DNA of 64,000 nt from Nannochloropsis oceanica (lineage: Eukaryota; Sar; Eustigmatophyceae; Eustigmatales; Monodopsidaceae). Below the pieces are notes generated by a model. It was not told the DNA's origin, did not search any database, and saw only the letters and a program-made list of their open reading frames with translations. Below are positions 54,242 through 64,000 of the stretch, piece after piece. The stretch's first letter is position 1, and each line of letters begins with the position of its first letter. The translations under genes and the position numbers were made by a program. The DNA lies in NCBI GenBank assembly GCA_004519485.1, contig CP038128.1:637001-701000 (forward strand), given 5' to 3'.

Positions 54242-54473
54242 TGGCCGCCACACCCACAGCTATCTTCTGGCTGCCTGCGAGGTACTTGTCATGTTTGTAT
54301 TGTGTGCTATGTGTCAGAAATATGTCGTTGAAAATTGACTCGATGGGCCGCTTGATCGAGTGCTGATGATGAGCGAGCATGGGAAACAATAATAATGGAG
54401 TCTTGCCTCCCGCTCGTCTTACTCCTTACTGACATGCTAACTCACACCACCCCGCATACACAGATACAAGAGG

Positions 54474-56901
54474 ATGGGTGGGAGGGAAGCCGCGGACGAG
54501 GCGGGGGAACATGTGCCTTTTCCTGTCATCGATGCGGGAGCAGTCGAGGGTATGATGGTTGATGAGACGAGGATGAGGGGGAGGAGGTCGACAGCGCGGC
54601 CATCATTGGTCTTGCTACTGTTTGTTTTCACCTTGCTGATGGGCATGGCGAGGGCAGGCATGGATTCAAGGTCTTCTTTGGCGGAGCAGAGCCCTTTTCA
54701 AGTCCTGGGGGAATGGCTGGACCGCAGCGACGACTCGGCCCTCAAGGGCGCCGGCTCCCGGGACATCGAGCGTGCTTTCAAGGTACGAGATAAGGAGAGC
54801 TGGCGTGACTTTCATTGAGTAAGCTTGCAGGTGCATTGTTGGACCTTGCACACACGATTATGCAACATGTATCACTCATCCATTTTCACACATTTCTCCA
54901 TCTCACCCTCCCTTCATAGGTGGTCGCCTCCTCCCAAGCGGCCCTCAAAACCATGGATGGCGCCGCGCACGGTCTCTATGCCTACAGTCACTCCCGCGCC
55001 CCCGTCAAAGCCTGGACCCGGCTTGAATATAGCCGGGCGACAAAAGCAGAGAAAGAGTCCCGGTTAAAGGCATTCCGAAAAGCGAAGCTACTGGAAGAAG
55101 CGGTGTATAGCTCGGAGCTTGCCGAATTGGTCTCTGATGGGGTCAGCAAGGAAGAGAGTCTTGCCATGGTGAAGGACTTACAAATCAAACATGAGGTGCT
55201 TCTGGAGGATTTCACGGGCGATTTTCGGTTCATTTTGCTCGTGGACCGAGAGAGTAAACGGCTGACTCTCTCTGTAGGGGACTCGGTTCAGTGGGCTGAG
55301 AAATTAGATATAATAAGAGCGCATCCCCTGACTGTACCATTGAGGTCGCGTGGGTTGTTGAGAAGGTCAATGAATGTCAATCCTCGCCTGTGGAAGGCAG
55401 CGGTGAGAATTGTGGAGAAAATCCGACCAGTTTTAGCTGCAGAGCCAGGAAATAAGAAGGGGGAGGAGGATGGGAAGGACGTGGAGGGGGGGGGGAAGGG
55501 AGGAAAGGAAAAGGAAACTTATGCGGGGTATGATTTGCATGTTGTTGGCTTTTCACTCGGGGGGGGGTTAGGGGCATTAGTGGGGGGGATACTGGACGGT
55601 GCGATTGCCGTACAGGGAGCCGTGCCTGCCCCACTCCGGGGGATGGTGAAGAAGAAGGGAGGGAGGGAAGGAGGAGAAAGAGGGGCAAGTGGGGCACCGG
55701 GAGTGACGGTGGGAGAGGAGGGAGAGGTTACCTCAACAGGGGCGACAGAGGGGGGGGAGGGAGGAGGAAAAGGTGGACCACGGGTCTCGCAGGGAACTAC
55801 GGGACTGGTAAGGAGCGCATGGGAGGCTTCTGCGTGTTTCTCTTCCTCACATTCTTCTTTCTCCCCTGATTTTACATTTTACCCATTTTCCTCCTAATCC
55901 CTTCCCCCTCAATCAAGATGCGCGACAAAGTGACGGCCTTTGTCTTTGCCCCGCCGCCTTGTGTCTCTAAAAATATCCGAGGCCTCCGCCGATTCACCAC
56001 TTCGTTTGTGCTGGGTACGTTAAAATGAATTGACGTCAACCAATTTGTTGACACCCATATGTGTGTGCGTGTGTCTGTTTGTGGTAACGATGTCTCTTCC
56101 TTGGCTTTGTTCGCCTGGATGGCTACTAACTATCCCATTTCCTTATGCTGTTTCTCGTCCCTCTCTCTTCCCATTCCTGCCCATAAGGCGACGATATGGT
56201 CCCTCGCGCAACGGCTGCTTCTTTGAGCCGTCTCGAAAATCGCCTCCTGGACTACGTCTCGGACGGTGGAGGCGGAGGTATCTACTTTGATTATGCCAGG
56301 TAAGACAAAAAGGGTGATGAAATGCAAAGAGGGAGAGAGGGAAGGAGAAAGGGGACGTGAAAGTGAGTGAAAGCGGAGGCTTTCCTGGTTGTGCAAATTG
56401 ACTCGAGCGGTGAAAATGGAATAAAACTGACACTCACAAGCTCTCTTCCCTTTTCTCGTCTTTCTTACCACAATAGGAGTTGGATGAGAGGGGTGGTGGG
56501 TGCAACGCTCCAGCAGGTGGTGACGCATCAGATGACCAAGAAGGAGGAGGAGGAAGAGGAAGAGGGGGCGCTGACGCTGCCTGGACGGGTGTACTACATC
56601 AAGCCACGGAAGCTGCATGGAGGAGCGACGATCAAAGAGGTACGTTAAAAGATGATATTTTCGTATGCAAGATTCGGAAATAGACTCACAATTATAATTT
56701 TATTGTCGGTCTTTCGGTCGATGCCGGTCTCAGATTTTTCATTCTCATTTACCGTGTTTTTTCCTCATCTAGGTCATGCGCGGCAACCTCCGCGAGGACG
56801 TCCTGTGGCAGATCCAAGACATTTTCGTCTCCAAAAGCATGCTCAAGCATCATTCTCTTGACAAGTACATCACGGTCTTGGCGAGAATACCTGTGGAATG
56901 A
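54474..56901 (+). CDS. Class 3 (diacylglycerol-type) lipase, membrane anchored
   Basis: Six exons, 54474-54782, 54920-55807, 55918-56014, 56188-56299, 56477-56639 and 56773-56901, join in phase (565 aa). The N-terminal signal anchor is SLVLLLFVFTLLMGMA. The alpha/beta-hydrolase core follows: DFRFILLVDRESKRLTLSV, the nucleophile elbow VVGFSLGGGLGAL (Ser in G-F-S-L-G), FVFAPPPCVS, then TSFVLGDDMVPR carrying the acid Asp, and MLKHHSLDKY with the probable catalytic His. This is the lipase_3/DAG lipase pattern; the substrate is likely a di- or monoacylglycerol, relevant in an oil-rich alga. A Gly/Glu/Lys-rich insert sits between the nucleophile elbow and the Asp, encoded by GGGAGG repeats. An acceptor-like ACACAG at 54463 hints at a 5' UTR intron. 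Confidence 0.85.
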
Positions 56902-57391
56902 TGAGCAGGGAACGCACATGCACACATACACACGTGCGAGAATTCACAGGGGTATGATGTGGGAGAGGAGTGAGTCGAGGCAGGGAAAGTGTCTGCTTGC
57001 TTGTGTACATACGACTTGAATAGAGACAAGACACTTTAAGCATTGAAAAATTAATAAAAAGAACAGACTCGCCATAATGAAGGAAGGCATTTACTAACGT
57101 AGGGCGATGAGAGTGATTCAACACGCACCCTCACTTGCCGCACCATCGGGCTCCGACAAGGTCGCAATCCAATGCACGCGACGCTTTGTGCTTAACCATG
57201 GAAGGCTACTCTTTACTCTTCGTGCCAGTCTTTAAGTACTACAGTGCTGAATATGCCACTCAAGGGTCCCTCTCTCGTTTTACTTTCGGCAACGTTGCCG
57301 TTGTACCCGATCCGATTCACCTTCACTCACCACTCTCCGCCGCTCTCTTTCCACCACGAACATATGCACACACAATACACAGCGTATAGCC
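56902..57391. other. Intergenic region (490 bp), lipase 3' UTR and aldolase promoter
   Basis: AATAAA at 57053-57058 is a likely lipase poly(A) signal. The rest would be the promoter of the aldolase gene. No coding sequence is supported. Confidence 0.6.
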
Positions 57392-58902
57392 ATGAAGGTC
57401 TTGTCTTCTTTAATTCTGACCTCCGTGGTCGTCTCCTGCTCCGCTTTTGTCTCCCTGAACCCCAAGGTACGTCGCTACACTCACTCTCTCTGTGCTCCCT
57501 CCATCTTGCCCTGCTAACGCCGCAGCCTTCCTTCGTGCCCACACCGTCTGCTTTCCACCGAAGCTCAACAGCATCCCCCTCAAGACCCGCGCTCGTCATG
57601 CGGCCTTGAACATGGTCAGCCGTGCGGAGAAGGAGAACCCATATATGGAGGAGCTAAAGGCCAATGCCAAGAAGATCGGGGGGCGAGGCCGAGGTATTCT
57701 GGCCAGTGACGAGAGTAACGCCACTACGGGCATCCGTTTGGGGTCCATTGGCGTGGAGAACACGGAAGAGAATCGCCGCAAGTGGCGTGAGCTTTTGTAC
57801 ACGGCCCCCGGTTTGGGTGAATATATTTCGGGGGCAATCATGTTTGACGAGACACTCTACCAAAAAACCTCGGAGGGCAAGCCGTTCGTGGACGTGCTCC
57901 GCGAGCAGAACATCCTTCCGGGCATCAAGGTAGATACGGGCCTGCAAAATATGTTTGGCACGGATGGGGAGACGGCGACGCAGGGATTAGATGGTCTTGG
58001 TGATCGATGCAAGGCCTACTACAAGCAGGGCGCTCGTTTCGGTACGTCAAGTAAAGAGGGTAAACTGAAAGGTTGAGCTCATGGTGGTGAAAAAGCTTCT
58101 GATCTGGTAGAACAATCATCATTGTCGTGATTTCTAGATGCCCTTTATGTGCTCTGAACACGCGTGCCTGTTACTCTTTTCTCGCCCAACACACCTCTTC
58201 TCTCCAACCTCCAACCACCAAAACCAAACAGCCAAGTGGCGTGCCGTCCTCAAGTGCGACGAGAAGGACTTACCCAGCGAGAAGGCCATCTGGGAGAATG
58301 CCCATGCCTTGGCCAGGTACGCCGCCATCGCACAAGAAAACGGCCTGGTCCCCATTGTCGAGCCCGAGGTCACCTTGGGCCCCGGCACTTACTCCATTGA
58401 GCGCACTGCCTTTATCTCCGAGCGTGTCAACTCCATCACCATGAACTGGCTCAACCGTTACGACGTGGTCTTGGATGCGATCCTTCTGAAACCGAACATG
58501 ATTCTGCCTGGTCTTGATGCCCCGATGGCAAGCAAGGAGGAAGTTGCAAAGTACACCGTGCAGGTAATGAAGCGCACCATTCCCCCCGCCGTCCCCTCCA
58601 TCCATTTCCTCTCCGGAGGCATGGGCGAGGAAGAGGCCACCCTGAATCTGCAGCAACTGCAGAAGGAGTACCCTGACGCGCCTTGGAGCTTGACCTTTTC
58701 CTATGGCCGTGCTTTGCAGTCAAGCACGCTCAAGACCTGGGGTGGAAAGCCGGAGAACTGGAAGGCGGCACAGGATATTCTTGTGAAGCTCGCGCAGGCC
58801 AACAGCCAGGCTCAGCTTGGAAAGTTTGTCGAGGGGACTCACCCTGCCCCTGGTGGGGGGCGTATTCTGCAGGCCCTACGTTTGGGAGGGGCAGGGAAGT
58901 AA
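57392..58902 (+). CDS. FBA: Fructose-1,6-bisphosphate aldolase, class I, plastid-targeted
   Basis: Exons 57392-57466, 57564-58041 and 58232-58902 join in phase (407 aa). It splits fructose-1,6-bisphosphate into triose phosphates in the Calvin cycle or glycolysis. A signal peptide with CSAFVSLN at about residues 16-23 gives plastid import. The core has [60 protein letters not shown] (Schiff-base Lys), [18 protein letters not shown] and [10 protein letters not shown]. The C-terminus ends in LGGAGK without the Tyr seen in animal enzymes. Exon 2 begins after CCGAAG at 57563; the stronger-looking CCGCAG upstream puts the transit region in a frame that stops. Codon choice is C-ending, as in highly expressed genes. 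Confidence 0.95.
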
Positions 58903-59299
58903 GTGGTGAATGACGGTGAGTTCGAAGTAAGGAGGGAGATTAGAGAGTTCATGTGCGTGACGAATGGTGTGGGTCATCAATACAATCAAAACATGAGCGG
59001 AGAAGAAGAGTCAAGGATATGTAGTGCTTTTTTACGAAACAGCAGCGGCAGGAGTGGCAGCAGTAGCAGCAGTAATAGTCACCTTGAACCGGTCCCGACG
59101 AGTGAGTAGAGTGGGAGCGTCCGTAAGAAGCAAACAAAAAGAAAAAAGGCAAGGGAAGAAATGACCAGCAAACGAGCACCTCAACACTTTGGCACACAAC
59201 TTTTCTTTTTACACTGACTTGAACCCGAATACTTCTCAATAAGCAAGTTGCGAATCATACTTCAATCCCCCTTTCTTACTATCTTATTTTTTCATCTTC
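58903..59299. other. Convergent intergenic region (397 bp)
   Basis: 3' UTRs of aldolase and mARC. It includes an AGC-rich stretch near 59040-59075. No gene is seen. Confidence 0.6.
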
Positions 59300-60979
59300 T
59301 CAAGTGAAGACTCTCAAGGGATCGCCCACGGAAACAACGCCCGTTTTTTTTTTGCTGTCATGAATTAGGTTTTCAGCAAAGTAAAACTCGTCTTTTCCCC
59401 CATATCCAATGCCTAGAATGGCACCCGTCCTATGATATATTTACAGATGTGTGTGTGTGTGATTGCCGGTAATAATTGGTTTGTCTGACTCCAATGACAC
59501 GGCATACAAAGTTGCGCAAACCTCTTGCAGCTCATGTATATCACTCTTTGACATTTGCTTCCCCGAGCAGCACTCACCTGAACTTCTTAAGCGTCTCTGC
59601 GGGTTCCTTCGCAACCTCGGCAGTCTCCTGATCCGTGTTGGGGATCTTGCATCGAGAGCAAGGCTTAACTACACGAAGGCGGATGTCGCCAATCGCAATT
59701 TTATCCCACTTATCCTCGTCGAAGGCAGCTGGGCCCCCCACGACGATACTGTTTATGACCAAGACGCAGAAAAAATAGCATCCAAAACATGAATGAACCG
59801 CACGTTTCCGCTTCTCTGAAGCCAGATGAGAACTTACTTAGGTCGGAAGCGAGCCATAGGGATAGGTGTGGGCAGGCGATCGTTCAAGTCGTCCAGAGAG
59901 CTTTGGTTGGCCAGCAAGAAGGGAAAGCCGTCGGCAAAGCCTGTAAAAATAATGGCGTAACCGAGGACATGTGTTAGTAATGGGAGGCAAATAGATACTT
60001 AGAGGCAAATATGCTTAGTATATATCTGCCTCCGTCACTATGCGCTTCACTCACCTGTGATGCTCCCGCGCGGCGCAAAAGCCAATTCGACCTGGCGGCG
60101 TTCTTTATCATCGATCCGCACCAACCGCAAGTCCTCCTGTAGGGAGGATAATAGATGAAAGATAAAGATAAAAAGAATAAAATGGGCATCTCATGTTCCC
60201 ACAATATTCACATCATCCCGTTGTGTAGCACATATACCTCCTCCAAGAACGTCGAGAGCCATTGAGCCACCTCATCGCCTTGGTCATATCCCTGGCAGTG
60301 ATCATCCCACACGCGTACACGCACTTGCTTTCCTGTCGTCCACACTGGGACAACGCATGTGGGCATGTCGGGAGCATTCAGTTCCAAGGGCTGTATTTGC
60401 AGGTTGAATGTGGATACGTGTCATAAATTGGGGAGAAGCCAATTCATTCGCGAGCTCATCTTCCCTGCGTGTCTTACTTCCCACTTACCGCAGACAAGGA
60501 CGATGGTAGATTGGGCTGGATCAACGCCATCTTGGGGATCTGGCGTTGAGTTCGAAATGTGCCTGTCGACGTCGTAACCATCCACAGCCGGTCCAACATC
60601 AACCCTCGGGCTTCCACGAGAGATGCTTGAACCTCGATGCCCTTGCAGGACTTGACTGGGTAGACGTAAAGCGAGATTACTTTACCAATCTCTTCTTCCT
60701 TTTCCTCCTCCTGTGCAGATGAGAGTAGGAGGGTGTGAATTTTGTTGATTGGTGTTTCATAATCTACTCTCTTTTCAACCTTACTTTTCATACGCCGAGT
60801 GGCGGCATCCGTTGCTCATTATCCCACCTCCCCTCCCCACGACCACTCTCTACAGACATTGGCCTCTAAATTACCTTTTTACATATCGCGAGCCAGCCCT
60901 TGTAAGTCACGTAGAGCAGAATTCCTGTGGCACAGGTAGCTGCTGCCGCCAAGACCCGCGTGCCTTTCGTGTGCTCCAT
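59300..60979 (-). CDS. MTARC: MOSC-domain molybdenum enzyme, mARC family, membrane anchored
   Basis: Seven exons, 60979-60875, 60710-60489, 60390-60238, 60136-60055, 59940-59838, 59748-59578 and 59429-59300, join in phase (321 aa, close to mARC). mARC proteins carry a molybdenum cofactor and reduce N-hydroxylated compounds on the outer mitochondrial membrane. N-terminal anchor VLAAAATCATGILLYVTY; MOSC_N barrel IGKVISLYVYPVKSCKGIEV with LDRLWMVTTSTGTF and RQIPKMALI; MOSC part ARFRPNIVVGGPAAFDED, KPCSRCKIPNTDQETAE (Mo-binding Cys region) and the end FYFAENLIHDSKKKTG with VSVGDPLRV. The last exon's acceptor at 59430 was chosen because it alone preserves the family's C-terminal strand in phase. 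Confidence 0.9.
59448..59461. repeat. (TG)7 microsatellite in mARC last intron
   Basis: A short TG run (CA on the gene strand) lies inside the last intron of the mARC gene, about 20 bp upstream (gene sense) of the final acceptor. Confidence 0.8.
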
Positions 60980-61634
60980 GCCTTGATTGTGACTGGTCGC
61001 TTGTGTGTGTGTGATGTGCTACAATTGTAAGGAAAGACAGACGACGAGAACGGGAGGAACCGTTAGCGGAAGAGGAAGGGACGCGACGCGGCGTTGACTA
61101 GTCTGGTGAAAGTCGCAGGTTTTGCATGTCACAGTTTTCATTATGTCGCTCTGGGGGCAGTTGACTATTGATTCAAGGGCATCAAGTTGAAGAAGCCGTT
61201 GCACGATGTCGGCGGGGAGGTCGTTGCTCGTCCTTCGTCCGAAAAAAGAGCCGACAAAGGCTTGGAGTTCGGAGCAAATTATAGGTTCTATATATATTTT
61301 AACCTAAAAGATAAATCATTTCGTTACGCGTGCGCGTTTTGCTTCTTTATAGCCTTTCCTCCTTCAATTTCCGATTCCGTTTCTTCCTTGTCACTCCACT
61401 ATGTTCTAATGACTTCCGGCCCCACGCAAGTTACCCCGTCTTCCGTTTTCCAATCCATACTTCTTTACTTTGAATTCTTGAAAACATGCACTGGTGCTGT
61501 GTCATCATAACAAGGTGGTACTATCACAGAACAGCCCACATCTTTCCAGCGGCGGGCTTTGTCTCGCTTCTCCCTCCACTCCCTCCCCCTTCCCTCCCTT
61601 TCTCACATTTTTTCGCCCGTCTAATCATTTTCAC
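60980..61634. other. Intergenic region (655 bp) between two minus-strand genes
   Basis: This is the largest clean spacer apart from 3209-3893; it would hold the mARC promoter and the PA2G4 3' UTR. AT-rich around 61280-61500. Plus-strand open frames here have no codon bias or motif, so I leave it empty. Confidence 0.6.
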
Positions 61635-63967
61635 TTAAGCCTCCCCCACCTTTTTGTCCTTGTTCCTTTTGCTCTTCTTCTTCGAGTTAGTCTTGGAGGA
61701 AGTCGCAAGGATGGCCTTGATATCCTCAGGGAGCTCCTTCTCGGATACGATGCCAGCGGTGCTGTAAGGCAAGCCCGTCACTTTGGCCGTGCCCGAGGGC
61801 AGCAGCAACACGGTCGACTTGACGTGCACCACGATATCGCCCGGCCTTTCCATCAGCACCTGTTAAAAATTAAAAGGAGGAGTGAAGGAAAAGATGTATG
61901 TGAGTGCTGATGCTTTTTAACACTACTCAGCGTTATTCTATTTGTCTGGGCAAATCATCTTCAGTGTCAACACTACCAGAAAGAGACAAACGCAAATATA
62001 TAAAAACTCGTACCGGATAAGGGTGCAAAAGGTCATGCTTTAAGCACTCCACCACGCCCATGCGCGCCTGCTTCTCGTCCTCAAGTGCTCGGAGCGAAAA
62101 GGGCAATGTGGGGAAGCGATGGTTCATCTCGTTAAAGACATATCTGTACATGTTTACGTGTGATGTGTGATGTGGGATTGTGTAATGGTATGATCGTGTG
62201 ATGGTAATATTGTGATTGTATGTGTGTGTGTGTGCACGCGCGTGGGTGGACACAACGGAACCAGTGTGTATGTGCGGTGTGGGTAGATGCATGACAACCA
62301 AAAGGGTGACAGATGATGTTTGCAGGCAAAGCAGGCACCGCCGGAATAGGCTTATGCTCTCACTCCTCTCCAGCACAGACACAAAGCATCATTCTCAATC
62401 CATTTCCCCCAACCATCCCTCCTTTGCTCCGACTCGTACCGACTAGCCTTCATCTTGAGGCGGTAGCTGACGTCCACTGCCCGCTTGTAGACGGTCGTCC
62501 TGCTTGTGGCTTCGCGGGGCTTGCCTAGAGACGAGGATGATGATTAGTTTATTTATGGCCGAGTGGAAAGGAAAACAAGCTATCAGGGGATGAACAGTCA
62601 GCGAGAGGATAAATATATTTGACCTGGGCGGTGACTTGAGTACGGTGTCATAAGTGGACCTGCAGACCAATCATGCAATCAGGGAGTACGAGGGAGACAA
62701 AATCATTTTAACTAAAATGGGGAAATGTCTGCATACAGTAACATATGAACAATTAAAAGATGTCCGGTACGCCAGCAAAACCCGATTTCCTTGGAACCCA
62801 CTTCCAAGAGAAAGGGGCCTCATGCAGGATTACCAAAGCGTGCCGATGACGATTAATCCCGTCAGAAAATCGCTTTTTGAGACTAGGAGAAGGCTATAGA
62901 TACTCATTCGTGCATTGAGCGCCATAAATACGAACAAACACTGAGGTGCCAGAAAAAATCTCGGAACATTCGATTGAAATAGACAAACTTGAAATGACTC
63001 GAAGAAGCAAGAGTACTGAAATACACCACAAAACAAAAGGAGGAAGGTTCTTACCATGCTCCCTCCCCCACACACGTATGTGAACTTACCTTCGCCTGAG
63101 CTGAACGCCACGTCCACACAGTAAACCTCCCCCTGCTCGAAGGTTATGTCATCCACCTTCTGATCCACGTCCTCCCGAAGGATGACCACCTTGTTCCCGT
63201 CGATGATATACCTGAGGGAGAGAGGGAAATGGAAGAAAATCGAGAAGAAAGGAAGACAAGAAGAGGTGGAAGACACTGAGACTTATCGCTAGCGATACAA
63301 ATCGAGAATTCTCATGCATTTCCTGAAATTGAGCAAAGTTAATAATTGATGTAAATGGGTCGGAAGGAGGTATCACCACATACGCCATGAAAACAGAGGG
63401 CATCAGGCACCCTCTTCCTTCCCCTTGTGCACTCACAAGCTCCGCACAGACCTCAATCTTTCCTCTTCAAAATTTCAAAAAGGAATGAGAAGAACGTGCT
63501 TTCTCTTCTGGATTTTAAGAGGACTGGTAGGGCAAGTCAGAGTCTGCGCTCGCGGGGATGCGCGAAGCACCCTTGGAGGCCGACGGTCCTAGCTACCGTG
63601 GATTTGTCCACCCAGGAAACAGATAGTGCTGTCGACAGCGCCATTGCTACATAATCTCTCACACAGACGCACCCTTCCCTTTTGTTCTCCCTCAGTGTCG
63701 TAGGCACAAGTGTATTTACATACCCCCCCTCCTTCTTCGCACACTCCCTCCCTCCTTCGAAGGCGTACCGTTTCATTTGATGCATCAACGTCCCCTGCAT
63801 GGCATTCACACCGTATGCCTCTGCCACCTTCGCTACGGCATCCGTCACTTGCTGGTTAGTGTTACCGGCCTTGATCAATTTCGTGGCAGCCTCCGCAGCA
63901 GTCAACGCAGCGAGGAAGACATCCGCCGTCGGCCCCGTGATGGGTGCTTCAGCCGTAGGAGCAGGGC
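61635..63967 (-). CDS. PA2G4: PA2G4/EBP1 (proliferation-associated protein, methionine-aminopeptidase fold), 5' end off the window
   Basis: Exons 63967-63769, 63211-63090, 62524-62440, 62143-62014 and 61859-61635 join in phase (about 253 residues here); upstream exons lie beyond 64000. EBP1 is a ribosome-bound growth regulator with an inactive aminopeptidase fold. Seen: [86 protein letters not shown] and a Lys-rich tail ([16 protein letters not shown]) suited to RNA or rRNA binding. The first two introns (557 and 565 bp) are the longest in the window; the second contains an odd open frame on the opposite strand. Confidence 0.9.
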
Positions 63968-64000
63968 CTAAAAAGAGGCATGTAAATGAGAGAGGGACGT

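Noticed and set aside
54210-54380. Minus-strand frame starting MLAHHQHSIKRPIESIFNDI upstream of the coiled-coil gene
   Set aside because: It ends in a TAG exactly at the GTAAG donor, so it cannot join exon 2. The overlapping frame from ATG 54241 joins in phase and was used instead.
61187-61510. 107-codon plus-strand frame in the mARC-PA2G4 spacer
   Set aside because: AT-rich, no recognisable motif, no splice context; it looks like chance.
1-64000. tRNA, rRNA, retroviral or other virus-derived elements
   Set aside because: I found no cloverleaf with a convincing T-arm, no rRNA-like sequence, and no reverse transcriptase, integrase, capsid or long terminal repeat.

Overview
The window is nuclear DNA of a compact, intron-bearing photosynthetic stramenopile. 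The best guess is a eustigmatophyte of the Nannochloropsis/Microchloropsis type, but this is inferred from gene content and architecture, not from a marker gene. The evidence is threefold. Genes are packed at roughly one per 2.3 kb with short spliceosomal introns whose donors are mostly GTAAG, GTACG or GTGAG. Several proteins begin with a signal peptide followed by a Phe-containing plastid-import motif ([22 protein letters not shown]), typical of secondary red-algal plastids. Class I aldolase, a MinD and a Trm3/TARBP1-type methyltransferase sit among ordinary eukaryotic housekeeping genes. I see no tRNA, rRNA, CRISPR array, complete transposon or virus-derived element.

I model 28 protein genes, 26 complete and two cut by the window ends. 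Most exon-intron models were checked by reading-phase continuity across every junction. Left to right: plastid-targeted unknown (-, cut), SLC25 carrier with a secretory leader (+), PX plus permuted-papain protein (-), coiled-coil protein (+), TRM3/TARBP1 (-), RhoGAP (-), small conserved unknown (+), MinD (-), tRNA-splicing endonuclease SEN2 (+), Hsp70 ATPase-domain-only membrane protein (-), small UBA-like protein (-), tandem GNAT acetyltransferase (+), SMPD4-like protein (-), SelK homologue with Cys (-), plastid HAD hydrolase with zinc ribbon (+), VAP (-), small coiled-coil protein (+), TMEM94-type P-type ATPase (-), ETF-ubiquinone oxidoreductase (+), secreted Q/P-rich protein fused to a nucleotidase-III-like domain (-), EMC5 (+), ECO1/ESCO (-), DRC2/CCDC65 (+), coiled-coil protein (-), class 3 lipase (+), plastid class I aldolase (+), mARC/MOSC protein (-) and PA2G4/EBP1 (-, 5' cut).

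Strands alternate in 22 of 27 neighbouring gene pairs, giving 11 divergent promoters of about 230-560 bp and 11 convergent pairs. Several genes share a cell-biological theme: ER and membrane contact (VAP, EMC5, SelK homologue, TMEM94, SMPD4), mitochondrial metabolism (ETF-QO, mARC, possibly MinD and the Hsp70-like protein) and plastid metabolism (aldolase, HAD, SLC25, gene 1). There is no operon-like logic.

The most interesting signals are: a MinD whose leader looks mitochondrial rather than plastid; a consistent intron layout with G/purine-rich tracts after donors and C/pyrimidine-rich tracts before acceptors; a nucleotidase-III-fold protein that has lost catalytic Asp residues and gained a secreted Gln/Pro-rich front; an Hsp70 nucleotide-binding domain with no substrate-binding domain and altered phosphate loops; and an intact dynein regulatory complex gene in what may be a non-flagellate alga.
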